Below, in pieces: positions 17,940-25,351 of a DNA stretch of 64,000 bases; within the stretch, counting starts at the first letter, position 1; each line of letters opens with the position of its first letter. Location: assembly GCA_965194375.1 (NCBI GenBank), contig CBDAEL010000007.1. One strand, 5' to 3'. This stretch comes from Tabrizicola_A aquatica. GTDB taxonomy: Bacteria > Pseudomonadota > Alphaproteobacteria > Rhodobacterales > Rhodobacteraceae. The notes under the pieces were generated by a model, which was given only the letters and a program-made list of their open reading frames with translations, made no database searches and had not been told where the DNA came from. The translations under genes and the position numbers were made by a program.

Positions 17940-19417
17940 GCAAACTCCCCTTGGGCATACCAGCCAGGCGATTGCGGCGTTTGGAACAGCCACAGGCGCG
18001 GGCCTTCGCAGGTTTCGATCCGCCAATAGTCGCGCAGGCCCGTGCGCCAGTTCGGATCATCAAACCACCATTCGGGGGCGATGCGTTCAGGCCCGGTGGC
18101 GCGCAGGGTGGAAAAGGACATCCGCCGCCAGCGAAAGCGCACGGGCGGAAGGCCCGAGGCGCTGACAGGTTCAGGCGGGAAAAGGATCAGCGGGCGCGGA
18201 TGGGCCGGCACGGGGCGGGGAGCAGGGGTGGAATAGGCCGATGGGGCGACAAGAAAGCTGCGCTCGGGGATCAGGCTGGTGGCGGGCAGAAGATGCTGGA
18301 TGGCGTCGAAACCAAGGCGATTGCCCAGCCGCGTCACAAGATCGGCCAGCCCGTCCTGCGGGGCGGCCTGACCGGGCGTGATCTGGGTGGTGGCGATCTG
18401 GGTTGGCGCAAGGGGTTCGGTGACGGGGGCCGTCAGGCGCAAAGCGTCAATGCCGAACCCTGCGTCCACGTCGTCGACCCCGCGTTGGAAGAGGGCCGCG
18501 ATCCGGCCTGCATCGCGCATGGCCTGGGCAAGGCCGATCTCGACTGTGACCGTTTCACGATCCACCCGCTGCAGATCCAACCTCAGACGGCGCGCGCCCC
18601 TTTGGTGATGGGCAAGCGTGGCGCAGAGCCGGTCAAGCAGCCGCAGCAGGCCTGCCATGACATCGTCCTGCCGCCCGATCGGTTCGGGCAGGGTCATCCG
18701 CACGCCGAAATGCGGCGCGTCCACGGGAGCGGCGACGGGTTCAGGCTGCGTGCCCAGCATCTGATCCAGCCGATACATCAGATCCGGACCAAAGCGGCGC
18801 GCCAAAGGGGCGCGGGGCTGCGCCATGAGATCGGCAATGCGCGCGAGGCCAAGGCGGGCAAGGCCTTCAGCCGTGGCCCTGTCGATCCGCAGCGCCGCCA
18901 CCGGCAAGGGGCCCAGCGCGCGGGACAGCCCAGCTTCACCAATCACGCCGCCCGCGCCGTGGCGCGCCAAGGCATGCGCCGCCCCCCGAGTTTCGGCAAT
19001 GGCGCTGACAGCAGTCAGGCCCATCCGGTCAAGGGCGGCATGCAGATCGGCGCGCAACTCACTCTCACCGCCAAAAAGATGCCCGACCCCGGTGACATCA
19101 GCGATCAACCCATCGGGGCCATCTGCCGCCACCATCGGCGCATAGCGCACCGCCCAGCGCCGCACCGTTTCCAGCGCCGCGGCCTCGGCCTGCAGATCGG
19201 CCGGGCGGGTGGACAGATCGGGGCAAATGGCACGGGCATCCGCCAGCGCCATGCCCCGCACAAGCCCCAAGGCCAGCGCCGCCCGGTTCACACAATGCAG
19301 ATGATCGGTATTGCCTGACCGCAGGGTCAGGGCAAACGGCCCCTCACAGGGGCGGCGGCGCAAGGCTTGGTCGCTCGCCAGCCTTGGAAACCAGATAGAA
19401 AGCAGCCGACGCACCAT
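17936..19417 (-). CDS. imuB: ImuB, Y-family polymerase-like mutasome protein
   Basis: ImuB is a catalytically dead Y-family polymerase homologue that bridges the beta clamp and DnaE2. The 493-residue protein starts MVRRLLSIWFPRLASDQALR, followed by LGLVRGMALADARAICP and a palm with GPDGLIADVTGVGHLFGGE, then the helix-hairpin and little-finger regions, and a C-terminal tail with VRFRWRRMSFSTLRATGPER (the family's ImuB C-terminal motif). It overlaps imuA by 74 bp. The chosen ATG gives the conserved N-terminus; a LexA box lies 26 nt upstream of it inside imuA. Confidence 0.93.
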   Translation of the reverse strand: MVRRLLSIWFPRLASDQALRRRPCEGPFALTLRSGNTDHLHCVNRAALALGLVRGMALADARAICPDLSTRPADLQAEAAALETVRRWAVRYAPMVAADGPDGLIADVTGVGHLFGGESELRADLHAALDRMGLTAVSAIAETRGAAHALARHGAGGVIGEAGLSRALGPLPVAALRIDRATAEGLARLGLARIADLMAQPRAPLARRFGPDLMYRLDQMLGTQPEPVAAPVDAPHFGVRMTLPEPIGRQDDVMAGLLRLLDRLCATLAHHQRGARRLRLDLQRVDRETVTVEIGLAQAMRDAGRIAALFQRGVDDVDAGFGIDALRLTAPVTEPLAPTQIATTQITPGQAAPQDGLADLVTRLGNRLGFDAIQHLLPATSLIPERSFLVAPSAYSTPAPRPVPAHPRPLILFPPEPVSASGLPPVRFRWRRMSFSTLRATGPERIAPEWWFDDPNWRTGLRDYWRIETCEGPRLWLFQTPQSPGWYAQGEFA

Positions 19418-19952
19418 TCCAACGAACCGTCCAATCTCCAAGTGTTCCTGATTTGTTCTTGATAAGGGACCACCGATGCAGAGTCGAGTCTGCATCTGCA
19501 GGGACGGCAGGATTGGGCATAGGTGCGCAGACCCAACGGGTTTCCGTGGCGTTGCTGCCCTGGCCCTGCCGGATCAGCATCAGCCCCAGCGTGCGCCCGG
19601 CCTCGGCGGCCAGTTGCAGCCGACGCCCGGCGGTCAGGCTTAGGGGTTTGTCCGGCTCGGCCAGAACGGCCCCGACATTGGCGCTGCGCAGGGCCTCTTC
19701 GGTGGCCCATAAGAGATCGGTTTCGCCCTTGGCCCGCACCAGATGCAGCCGTTCAGCCATGCCTTGCGGCAGCCCCCAGAGCATCGGGCCTTCGGGCACA
19801 TAGGCGGGCAGGATCCAGAAGATCGGCCCCTTGGTCTGCGCGGCCTGCAAGAGGGCAAAGAGCCGTCCGCTACGGCCTTCCACCTCATGCACACGGCGCG
19901 CACGGAGGGTCAGGGGGTCGTCCGGGGCCTTGGGTCTGAGATCAAGGCCCAT
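19344..19952 (-). CDS. imuA: ImuA family protein
   Basis: ImuA is a RecA/SulA-like partner required for ImuB-DnaE2 mutagenesis. The 202-residue protein lacks a clear Walker A motif but has the family pattern: an N-terminal helix with RVHEVEGRSGRLFALLQAAQ, FWILPAYVPEGPMLWGLPQG, the strand-loop LLWATEEALRSANVGAVLAE, then RRLQLAAEAGRTLGLMLIRQ and a C-terminal WNGASAAFYLVSKAG. Its start overlaps the end of the SRAP gene; an upstream ATG at 19991 would lengthen it by 13 residues. Its last 74 bp overlap imuB in another frame. Confidence 0.87.
   Translation of the reverse strand: MGLDLRPKAPDDPLTLRARRVHEVEGRSGRLFALLQAAQTKGPIFWILPAYVPEGPMLWGLPQGMAERLHLVRAKGETDLLWATEEALRSANVGAVLAEPDKPLSLTAGRRLQLAAEAGRTLGLMLIRQGQGSNATETRWVCAPMPNPAVPADADSTLHRWSLIKNKSGTLGDWTVRWNGASAAFYLVSKAGERPSLAPPPL
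19444..19458. promoter_or_regulatory. LexA (SOS) box within imuA, upstream of imuB
   Basis: Perfect alphaproteobacterial LexA operator GTTC-N7-GTTC on the plus strand (GAAC-N7-GAAC read toward imuB). It lies inside the imuA coding region, 26 nt before the imuB ATG. No convincing -10 box follows it, so whether it controls an internal promoter is uncertain. Confidence 0.6.
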
Positions 19953-20598
19953 CGGCGCGCGAACCTTCGGCCACGATGTCCAACTCGCCATCGGGCAAGG
20001 GGCGCTGGAGTTCCAGCGCGCGCGGCGTGGGGGCGCTTAGCCATTGCGCCCATTCTTCGGGCCGGGTCAGGATCACCGGCATCGCCTTGGGGTGAATACG
20101 GCCCACCTCGCGGTTCGGATCGCAGGTGAGAAAGGCGAAACAGGGCACTGTCACCTCGCCGTCCTTCACCTTGCGCACCGAGGTCCACTCGGTCCACAGG
20201 CCTGCAAAACAGGCCAGCGGGCGGTCAGGACCCAACGCGAACCAGATCGGGTGGTTGCGCGGAGCGTCAGGCCGGGTGTCGATTTCACAAAAACTGGTGA
20301 ACGGCACCAGACAGCGATGCTCCACCCCCAGCCAGCGCCGCCAATGCGGCGAGGCGGTGTTGCGGATATTGGCTACGCCCGGATCGCTGCGCTTGCCTGT
20401 CAGAAACTGGGGCGGGGTCGGCATACCCCAACGCGCCAGAGACAGACGTCGGCCCTGCGGCGTGGCGGTGATGATCGGCGCCGGGTAATCGGGGAAAATC
20501 CCGGTCAGGGGTGGCAGATTGCCAGCCTGATCGTCAACCACGTCAAAGACATGGCGCATGGCGTCTTGGCTTTTGGTTTGCGAGTAAAGGTTGCACAT
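19942..20598 (-). CDS. SOS response-associated peptidase (SRAP/HMCES-YedK family)
   Basis: SRAP proteins form a covalent thiazolidine cross-link with abasic sites in single-stranded DNA through an N-terminal cysteine, shielding them from breakage. The ATG at 20598 puts the catalytic Cys at position 2 (MCNLYSQT), which settles the start against a GTG three codons earlier. Other conserved elements are visible: WGMPTPPQF, NIRNTASPHWRRWL (Asn/Arg), CLVPFTSFCEI and RIHPKAMPVIL (catalytic His near the C-terminus). The 218-residue length is usual. It is the first gene of the SOS mutasome operon, with a LexA box and a promoter directly upstream. Confidence 0.93.
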   Translation of the reverse strand: MCNLYSQTKSQDAMRHVFDVVDDQAGNLPPLTGIFPDYPAPIITATPQGRRLSLARWGMPTPPQFLTGKRSDPGVANIRNTASPHWRRWLGVEHRCLVPFTSFCEIDTRPDAPRNHPIWFALGPDRPLACFAGLWTEWTSVRKVKDGEVTVPCFAFLTCDPNREVGRIHPKAMPVILTRPEEWAQWLSAPTPRALELQRPLPDGELDIVAEGSRADGP

Positions 20599-20624
20599 GG
20601 CGGCCACGCTGAGGGAATCATATA

Positions 20625-20639
20625 GAACAATAGAGGAAC
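20625..20639. promoter_or_regulatory. LexA (SOS) box and promoter of SRAP-imuA-imuB-dnaE2
   Basis: Read toward the SRAP gene: GTTCCTCTATTGTTC, a perfect GTTC-N7-GTTC. It lies in the spacer between a TTGCCA -35 and a TATATG -10 (18-bp spacer), 26 nt before the SRAP ATG, the classic arrangement for LexA repression in Rhodobacter relatives. Confidence 0.85.
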
Positions 20640-20765
20640 ATTTGGCAAATTCAAACGGGGCGGAATTGCCACGCCTGCAGGGTCCGCATTGTGCCCTTGG
20701 GTGACAGCATGGCGCGCTTGGGCTAAGTTGCCGCCAATTTCAGCACGCACAGGTTCCCGGCCCCC

Positions 20766-21527
20766 ATGTCGAACATGTCGAAAAGCCCCTTTGTCATCAT
20801 CACCCTGCCCCGCAGCGGATCTTACCACATGCGCGCCCTTCTCGACAGCGCGCCCGACATTCGCTGCTATGGCGAGATTTTCAAAGGCAGCGAGGTGGAA
20901 TTGCCGCCCGAAGAGCTGGCCTTTGTCGAGCTGGGCAAGAAAGACACCGACAAGCGTGACGAGTTGGGCATGGCGCTGTTGAACCGCCTGCGCAAAAAGA
21001 CTGACGCCGAGGGGGTGATCTTTGGCTTCAAGGATTTCCGCTTCAACCTGACGCGGGTGAAAATCTATCAGCAGATACTGAACTCAAAGGGCTGGCGGAA
21101 GGTGTTTTTGTTCCGCAACCCGATTGAGCGCTACATCTCGATGGAGCGAGCCGATCTGACCGGGGTGTTTGTGGTGACAGAAAAGAACAAGGACGCGGGC
21201 CTTGATCTGAAACGCCCGATCCGGTTCGACGCGACGCGGTTTGAAAAGTCGATGGGCAGCCACCGCCGCCTGACCGAGGACGCGCAAAAGGCGCTGGAGA
21301 AAAACGGGCCAGAGGTGACGCATGTGCTGGACTATGACCGCATCAACGACGTGACCGCCCGCAAGGCGCTGATGGGGTTTCTGGGGTCTGCCGGCGACGG
21401 GGCGCTTTTGGCCTCTGACCACGTGAAGCAATTCACCGCACCCTTGGAAAGCGGGGTGGAGAATTGGCAAGAGATGGCGGCCTATCTGCGCGACACCCAG
21501 CAGATGGGGCTGATGCCGGGGCGGTAG
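20766..21527 (+). CDS. sulfotransferase family protein
   Basis: A 253-residue protein with the PAPS 5'-phosphosulfate loop near the N-terminus (FVIITLPRSGSYHMRALL, residues 9-26) and the downstream LFRNPIERYISMERA, which matches the 3'-phosphate-binding R-x-P-x-x-R/S segment of Stf0-like and cytoplasmic sulfotransferases. It would transfer sulfate from PAPS to an unknown acceptor, possibly a glycan or lipid. It is divergent from the SOS operon and stands alone. Two close Met codons (20766, 20775) are equally possible starts; no strong ribosome site. Confidence 0.8.
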   Translation: MSNMSKSPFVIITLPRSGSYHMRALLDSAPDIRCYGEIFKGSEVELPPEELAFVELGKKDTDKRDELGMALLNRLRKKTDAEGVIFGFKDFRFNLTRVKIYQQILNSKGWRKVFLFRNPIERYISMERADLTGVFVVTEKNKDAGLDLKRPIRFDATRFEKSMGSHRRLTEDAQKALEKNGPEVTHVLDYDRINDVTARKALMGFLGSAGDGALLASDHVKQFTAPLESGVENWQEMAAYLRDTQQMGLMPGR

Positions 21528-21705
21528 AGAGGCTTTTGGCCTCTTGGGTCGGCGCTGTGGAACGGGCAAACCGTTCCAGTGTCTGGCAGGTCTGGCCAGA
21601 CATACCTTTAACACTGGATGAAGCTGTGCAATTGCTACGGCGCGCGCGGGCGTGTTGGTGGGCGGGTCGCCACCCGCATCAAAAAACAAAAGGCCATGCA
21701 TAAAC

Positions 21706-22695
21706 ATGGATACAGATATCTGCATCATCGGCGCAGGGCTTTCAGGTCTTTCACTGGCAACAGCGCTAAAAGCTGAGGGGCGAGATGTGATGGTGCTGGA
21801 AGCCAGGGACCGGGTCGGCGGCAGAGTTCTGTCACACAACGGCTATGACCTTGGGCCATCTTGGATTTGGCCGCACAACCACCGCATGTTGGCGCTGCTT
21901 AACGATCTGGGTCTGCAGACCTTTGACCAACACGCATCCGGGCGGCTGGTGTTTGAAGACATCGAAGGAAGGATCCGTCGGGATCTCGATTTTGCAACCA
22001 TGAGCGGCGCGCTGCGTGTCGAGGGTGGGTTGTCGCGGGTAACCCATGCCTTGGCGGGAAAGCTGGGCACCAACCTGCGCCTTGCGTGCCGCGTGCGCCA
22101 AGTGGTCGAAGAGGCCAGCGGCGTGAGCGTCTTGACGATGGAGGGCATCACGCGCGCCAAACGCGTCGTCGTTGCGATGCCACCACGTCTGGCCGCAGGT
22201 CTCGGCATTTCTGTCCCCGATGTGCCCACATGGATGGCAGGGCATGCCAAGCTGGTTGCGATCTATCCCAAGGCCTTTTGGCGCGAAATGGGGCTGAATG
22301 GTGATGCGATCTCGCACTGTGGGCCAATGGCCGAAATTCACGACGCCTCGCCCGTTAATGCAAAGACAGGTGCGCTGTTCGGTTTCGCCCAACTCGGTGC
22401 GGCGCGTCAGCCCGGCTTTCGTGACGCAGCCATCGCCCAATTGGTGCGGCTGTTTGGGCACGGGGCGGCGTCGCCCGATGATGTGATCATCAAGGATTGG
22501 AGCACGGACAGCGCAACGGCCACAGATGCCGACCGAACACCACCTCCCGCTCACCCGACCTACACCGCATTACCACCCACCCGCCGCCTGATCTTCGCCG
22601 GAACCGAGGCAGCGCCTGAAGCTGGCGGGTTTTTGGAAGGTGCGCTGGAGGCCGCCGAAGCGGCGCATACCGCCCTTCGTGTTGTCGCGGTCTGA
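21706..22695 (+). CDS. FAD-dependent amine oxidase-like oxidoreductase
   Basis: A 329-residue flavoprotein of the monoamine oxidase fold. It begins MDTDICIIGAGLSGLSLATA, a dinucleotide-binding GxGxxG motif with the downstream acidic residue in VMVLEARDRVGGRV, and ends with the FAD-contacting IFAGTEAAPEAGGFLEGALE. It is shorter than typical MAO (about 450), so the substrate domain is reduced. The amine substrate is unknown. The 180 bp before it hold no clear promoter or gene; the ribosome site is weak. Confidence 0.83.
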   Translation: MDTDICIIGAGLSGLSLATALKAEGRDVMVLEARDRVGGRVLSHNGYDLGPSWIWPHNHRMLALLNDLGLQTFDQHASGRLVFEDIEGRIRRDLDFATMSGALRVEGGLSRVTHALAGKLGTNLRLACRVRQVVEEASGVSVLTMEGITRAKRVVVAMPPRLAAGLGISVPDVPTWMAGHAKLVAIYPKAFWREMGLNGDAISHCGPMAEIHDASPVNAKTGALFGFAQLGAARQPGFRDAAIAQLVRLFGHGAASPDDVIIKDWSTDSATATDADRTPPPAHPTYTALPPTRRLIFAGTEAAPEAGGFLEGALEAAEAAHTALRVVAV

Positions 22696-22937
22696 TTTTA
22701 ACGTAGCGAAGCTCCCCATACCGCAATCTGCTCTGCTTCGGGGCTAAGCGTTCGGTGACGCCGTTGCATATCCGAGTGGATCAAATTTGGACGATAGGTG
22801 CGCCCTTCGCTGAAGGGCTGGACATGTTCCATGAACCACCTTGTCGGGGAAACCAAACTGCAGGGTTAAGGCCGGACCTGCGATTTCGGTCTTGCCTTCC
22901 TGCAGTTCCGCTTATTGGACTTTTCTCCCCCCACGCA

Positions 22938-23726
22938 TCACACATCAAACGTCGCGAAAACCGGCACATGGTCGCTCGGCTGCTCCCAACCACGGGCGGG
23001 GCGCAGGATCCGGCTGCCATGCGCAGCACTCGAAATGTCAGGCGTGGCCCAGATATGGTCCAACCGGCGGCCCTTGTCGGCGGCATTCCAGTCGGCGGCG
23101 CGGTAACTCCACCAGCTGTAAAGCTTGCCCTGGGGAGCATCGGCGCGGGTGATATCCACCCATTTCCCGGCCTCTTGCGTGTCCGTCAGATGCGCCACTT
23201 CGATCGGGGTGTGCGACACAATCTTCAACAGCGATTTGTGATCCCAGACATCATCTTCGCGCGGTGCAATGTTCAGATCGCCCACCAGAATGGCTTTCTG
23301 CGGCGCATCCGCCCGGAAGGCATCACGCATCTCGGTCAGGAAATCGAGCTTCTGGCCGAATTTTTCATTCTCGGTCCGGTCGGGAATATCCCCACCTGCA
23401 GGCACATAGAAATTGTGGATGGTCACGCCGTTGTCCAGCCGGGCCGCCACATGCCGGGCATGGCCAAGGCTGGCGTAATCCTGTCCACCCGCATCGGTGA
23501 GCGGCAGCTTCGACAGGATCGCCACGCCGTTATAACCCTTTTGACCCCGCGCCACCATGTAGCGGTAGCCAAGCGCCTGAAACTGCTCAACCGGGATCTT
23601 CTCCACCGGGCTTTTGCACTCTTGCAGGCACAGCACGTCCGGGGCCTCCTCGGACATCAGTTTGGCCACCAGCCCCTCGCGCAAGCGGACAGAATTGATG
23701 TTCCAGGTGGCAAGGGTAAAGGGCAT
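22938..23726 (-). CDS. xthA: exodeoxyribonuclease III
   Basis: AP endonuclease and 3' repair exonuclease of base excision repair. All active-site motifs are present in the 262-residue protein: TLATWNINSVR (Asn), DVLCLQECKS (Glu), GYNGVAILSK, NFYVPAGGD, LVGDLNIAPRE (Asp-x-Asn), RLDHIWAT and the final PSDHVPVFA (Asp-His). AAGGAGACCGCC precedes the ATG, which fixes the start; longer in-frame reading upstream passes through the small RNA terminator and is not coding. The 242 bp downstream to 22695 contain no gene I can support. Confidence 0.95.
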   Translation of the reverse strand: MPFTLATWNINSVRLREGLVAKLMSEEAPDVLCLQECKSPVEKIPVEQFQALGYRYMVARGQKGYNGVAILSKLPLTDAGGQDYASLGHARHVAARLDNGVTIHNFYVPAGGDIPDRTENEKFGQKLDFLTEMRDAFRADAPQKAILVGDLNIAPREDDVWDHKSLLKIVSHTPIEVAHLTDTQEAGKWVDITRADAPQGKLYSWWSYRAADWNAADKGRRLDHIWATPDISSAAHGSRILRPARGWEQPSDHVPVFATFDV

Positions 23727-23769
23727 GGCGGTCTCCTTGGTGACCGCCCGCTTATGCCGCCCCAGCCGG

Positions 23770-23820
23770 AAAAAAGAAAGCCCGGCCAAACGGGGCCGGG
23801 CGAAGTCCAACAGGGAGGTG
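23770..23820 (-). ncRNA. candidate FnrL-dependent anti-SD small RNA
   Basis: Predicted roughly 50-nt RNA on the minus strand: a 5' single-stranded CACCUCCCUGUUGGACUU followed by a strong hairpin GCCCGGCC/GGCCGGGC (23780-23801) and a U-rich tail (CUUUCUUUUUU), a textbook Rho-independent end. Upstream on the same strand is a TATACA -10 box (23831-23826), and a perfect FNR box is centred 41.5 bp before the predicted start. The first 13 nt and the hairpin core match the 3' module of the RNA downstream of cenR. It could also act as an attenuated leader of xthA. No protein is encoded. Confidence 0.6.
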
Positions 23821-23854
23821 AGCATTGTATACCACGGAATCCCGCCTCTGCGAA

Positions 23855-23868
23855 TTGATGTAAATCAA
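23855..23868. promoter_or_regulatory. FNR/FnrL box
   Basis: TTGATGTAAATCAA, a perfect match to the FNR consensus TTGAT-N4-ATCAA. It sits at the class II activator position for the minus-strand small RNA at 23820-23770. For the plus-strand MFS gene at 23952 no good -10 box lies at the matching distance. Confidence 0.8.
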
Positions 23869-23951
23869 ATGTCCTGAAATCATGGTTTTTGCGTCACAAT
23901 CCGAGGCTGCATCTGGTTGACGATGCGAAGCCACGCCCGGAAGATTGGAGA

Positions 23952-25172
23952 ATGAGCGCGCGTCTTTGGGTGAACAGAAACTTCCGGCTGTTGTTTGCGT
24001 CGGCCTTGGCCACCAATCTGGGTGACGGGTTGATCGCGGTTGCCGTGCCGTGGCTGGCCACATTGCTGACGGAAGATCCTTTGCTCATAGGTCTGGTGGC
24101 GGCGGCGCGGCATCTGCCTTGGGCACTTTTTGCGCTGCCCGCAGGTGTGCTGACCGACCGCCACGATCACCACCGCCTGATCCTTGGGGCCGATGCAGCG
24201 CGGCTGGTGCTATCGGTCGCGCTTATGACATTGGCACTGACCGCCAGCCCCGGCACCGGCCCAGTTCTGGGGCTGGCTGCTCTGGCCTTTCTTCTGGGCG
24301 CGGCAGAGGTCTTGCGCGACAACACCGCGCAAACCTTTCTGCCCGATGTGGTCGACAAGACCCAGCTGGAACGTGCCAACGGTGCCCTCTGGGCGACCGA
24401 GCGGCTGGCCGGGCAGCTTCTTGGCCCACCCTTGGCAGGCTTCCTGATCGGGCTGTCCATCGCCTTGCCCTTTGGCGCGCAGACCCTTTTGCTGCTGGCC
24501 GCCCTAGGCCTGATCGGTGCGATGCGCCTTGTGTCGCGGAGGCATGACCGCGGCCATCAACCCGCCCTTCTTGCCATCCGCGAGGGCCTTGGCTGGCTCT
24601 GGTCAAACCCCAAGCTGCGCCGCCTTGCGCTGGTCGCGGGCGGCTTCAACTTTGTGGGCTATGGCTTTTTCGCCATCTTCGTCCTTTATGCCCAAGACGT
24701 GCTGGGCCTTGATGTCTTTGGCTATGGTCTGTTCCTGACGCTGGTGGCCGTGGGCGGGTTGGTCGGATCGGTCCTCGGCCCCATGGTCGCGGTGCGGATT
24801 GGACCCACGGCCTCGCTACTTATCAGCATTGCTATGTTTTCTGCCAGTTCCGCCGCGCTGGCCCTGCAAGCGCCTCTGTGGGTGATTGCCGCCTTCATGC
24901 TGGCGGACGCTTTTTGCAGCATGTTGTGGGACATTACCGTGGTCAGTTATCGCCAGCGGCACATTCCAGCACCGCTTTTGGGCCGGGTGAACAGCGCTTA
25001 TCGCTTCATCGGCACCGGACCTGCAGCCCTTGGGGCCTTTGCCTTTGGCGCGCTGGTGTCTTGGGCCCAAACCGCCGATGATCCGGCAAGCGGTCTCCTG
25101 CTCCCCTATGCAGTCGCCTCAGCGGTCACCGCCGCCCTTGCCCTTTACGCGGTCTTCCGCCTGCGGCTTTAG
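23952..25172 (+). CDS. MFS transporter (EntS-like multidrug/siderophore exporter group)
   Basis: A 406-residue inner-membrane transporter with about 12 hydrophobic segments. It contains the MFS motif A variant LPAGVLTDRHDHHRLILGAD between segments 2 and 3, and a matching second-half loop. The overall look (RNFRLLFASALATNLGDGL at the start, DNTAQTFLPDVVDKTQLERA in the middle) is that of the EntS/MdtH-like efflux group. Substrate unknown. It is flanked on the opposite strand by two related candidate small RNAs. The ATG at 23952 begins the conserved part; ribosome site GGAGA is very close. Confidence 0.85.
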   Translation: MSARLWVNRNFRLLFASALATNLGDGLIAVAVPWLATLLTEDPLLIGLVAAARHLPWALFALPAGVLTDRHDHHRLILGADAARLVLSVALMTLALTASPGTGPVLGLAALAFLLGAAEVLRDNTAQTFLPDVVDKTQLERANGALWATERLAGQLLGPPLAGFLIGLSIALPFGAQTLLLLAALGLIGAMRLVSRRHDRGHQPALLAIREGLGWLWSNPKLRRLALVAGGFNFVGYGFFAIFVLYAQDVLGLDVFGYGLFLTLVAVGGLVGSVLGPMVAVRIGPTASLLISIAMFSASSAALALQAPLWVIAAFMLADAFCSMLWDITVVSYRQRHIPAPLLGRVNSAYRFIGTGPAALGAFAFGALVSWAQTADDPASGLLLPYAVASAVTAALALYAVFRLRL

Positions 25173-25174
25173 CA

Positions 25175-25290
25175 CAAAAAAACCGGGCCCAAAGGCCCGG
25201 CCAGTTCCAACAGGGAGGGATGTCGTGCCATGACCCCGACACGACAAGGGGAAAGATGCGAGCTCACAAGAGGGAGGAGGTCACCCGCAC
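25175..25290 (-). ncRNA. SorX-like small RNA in the cenR 3' region
   Basis: Downstream of cenR on the same strand lies a structured non-coding region. In order it has CCUCCUCCC (25280-25272), a 7-bp stem UGUCGUG/CACGACA (about 25241-25216), single-stranded UCCCUCCCUGUUGGAACU, and a terminator hairpin CCGGGCC/GGCCCGG (25200-25183) with a run of seven U. In Rhodobacter sphaeroides the sRNA SorX (116-nt precursor cut by RNase E to about 75 nt) derives from the 3' UTR of the OmpR-type gene RSP_0847; position, size and terminator fit. CCUCCUCCC is also the loop motif of the CcsR sRNAs. The 5' end cannot be fixed from sequence. Confidence 0.65.
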
Positions 25291-25351
25291 AATTTCAAGA
25301 TAGGCATCGAATTGGGCAACATTAAGTCCCAAACCGCCAGTTTTTTCACGA

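Noticed and set aside
15393..19318. Several long plus-strand frames opposite dnaE2 and imuB
   Set aside because: No family resemblance, low-complexity translations, and complete overlap with confident genes on the other strand.
23727..23825. N-terminal extension of XthA by 33 residues
   Set aside because: The extension is read through the small RNA hairpin and U-tract and lacks conservation; AAGGAGACCGCC before 23726 gives the usual XthA start.
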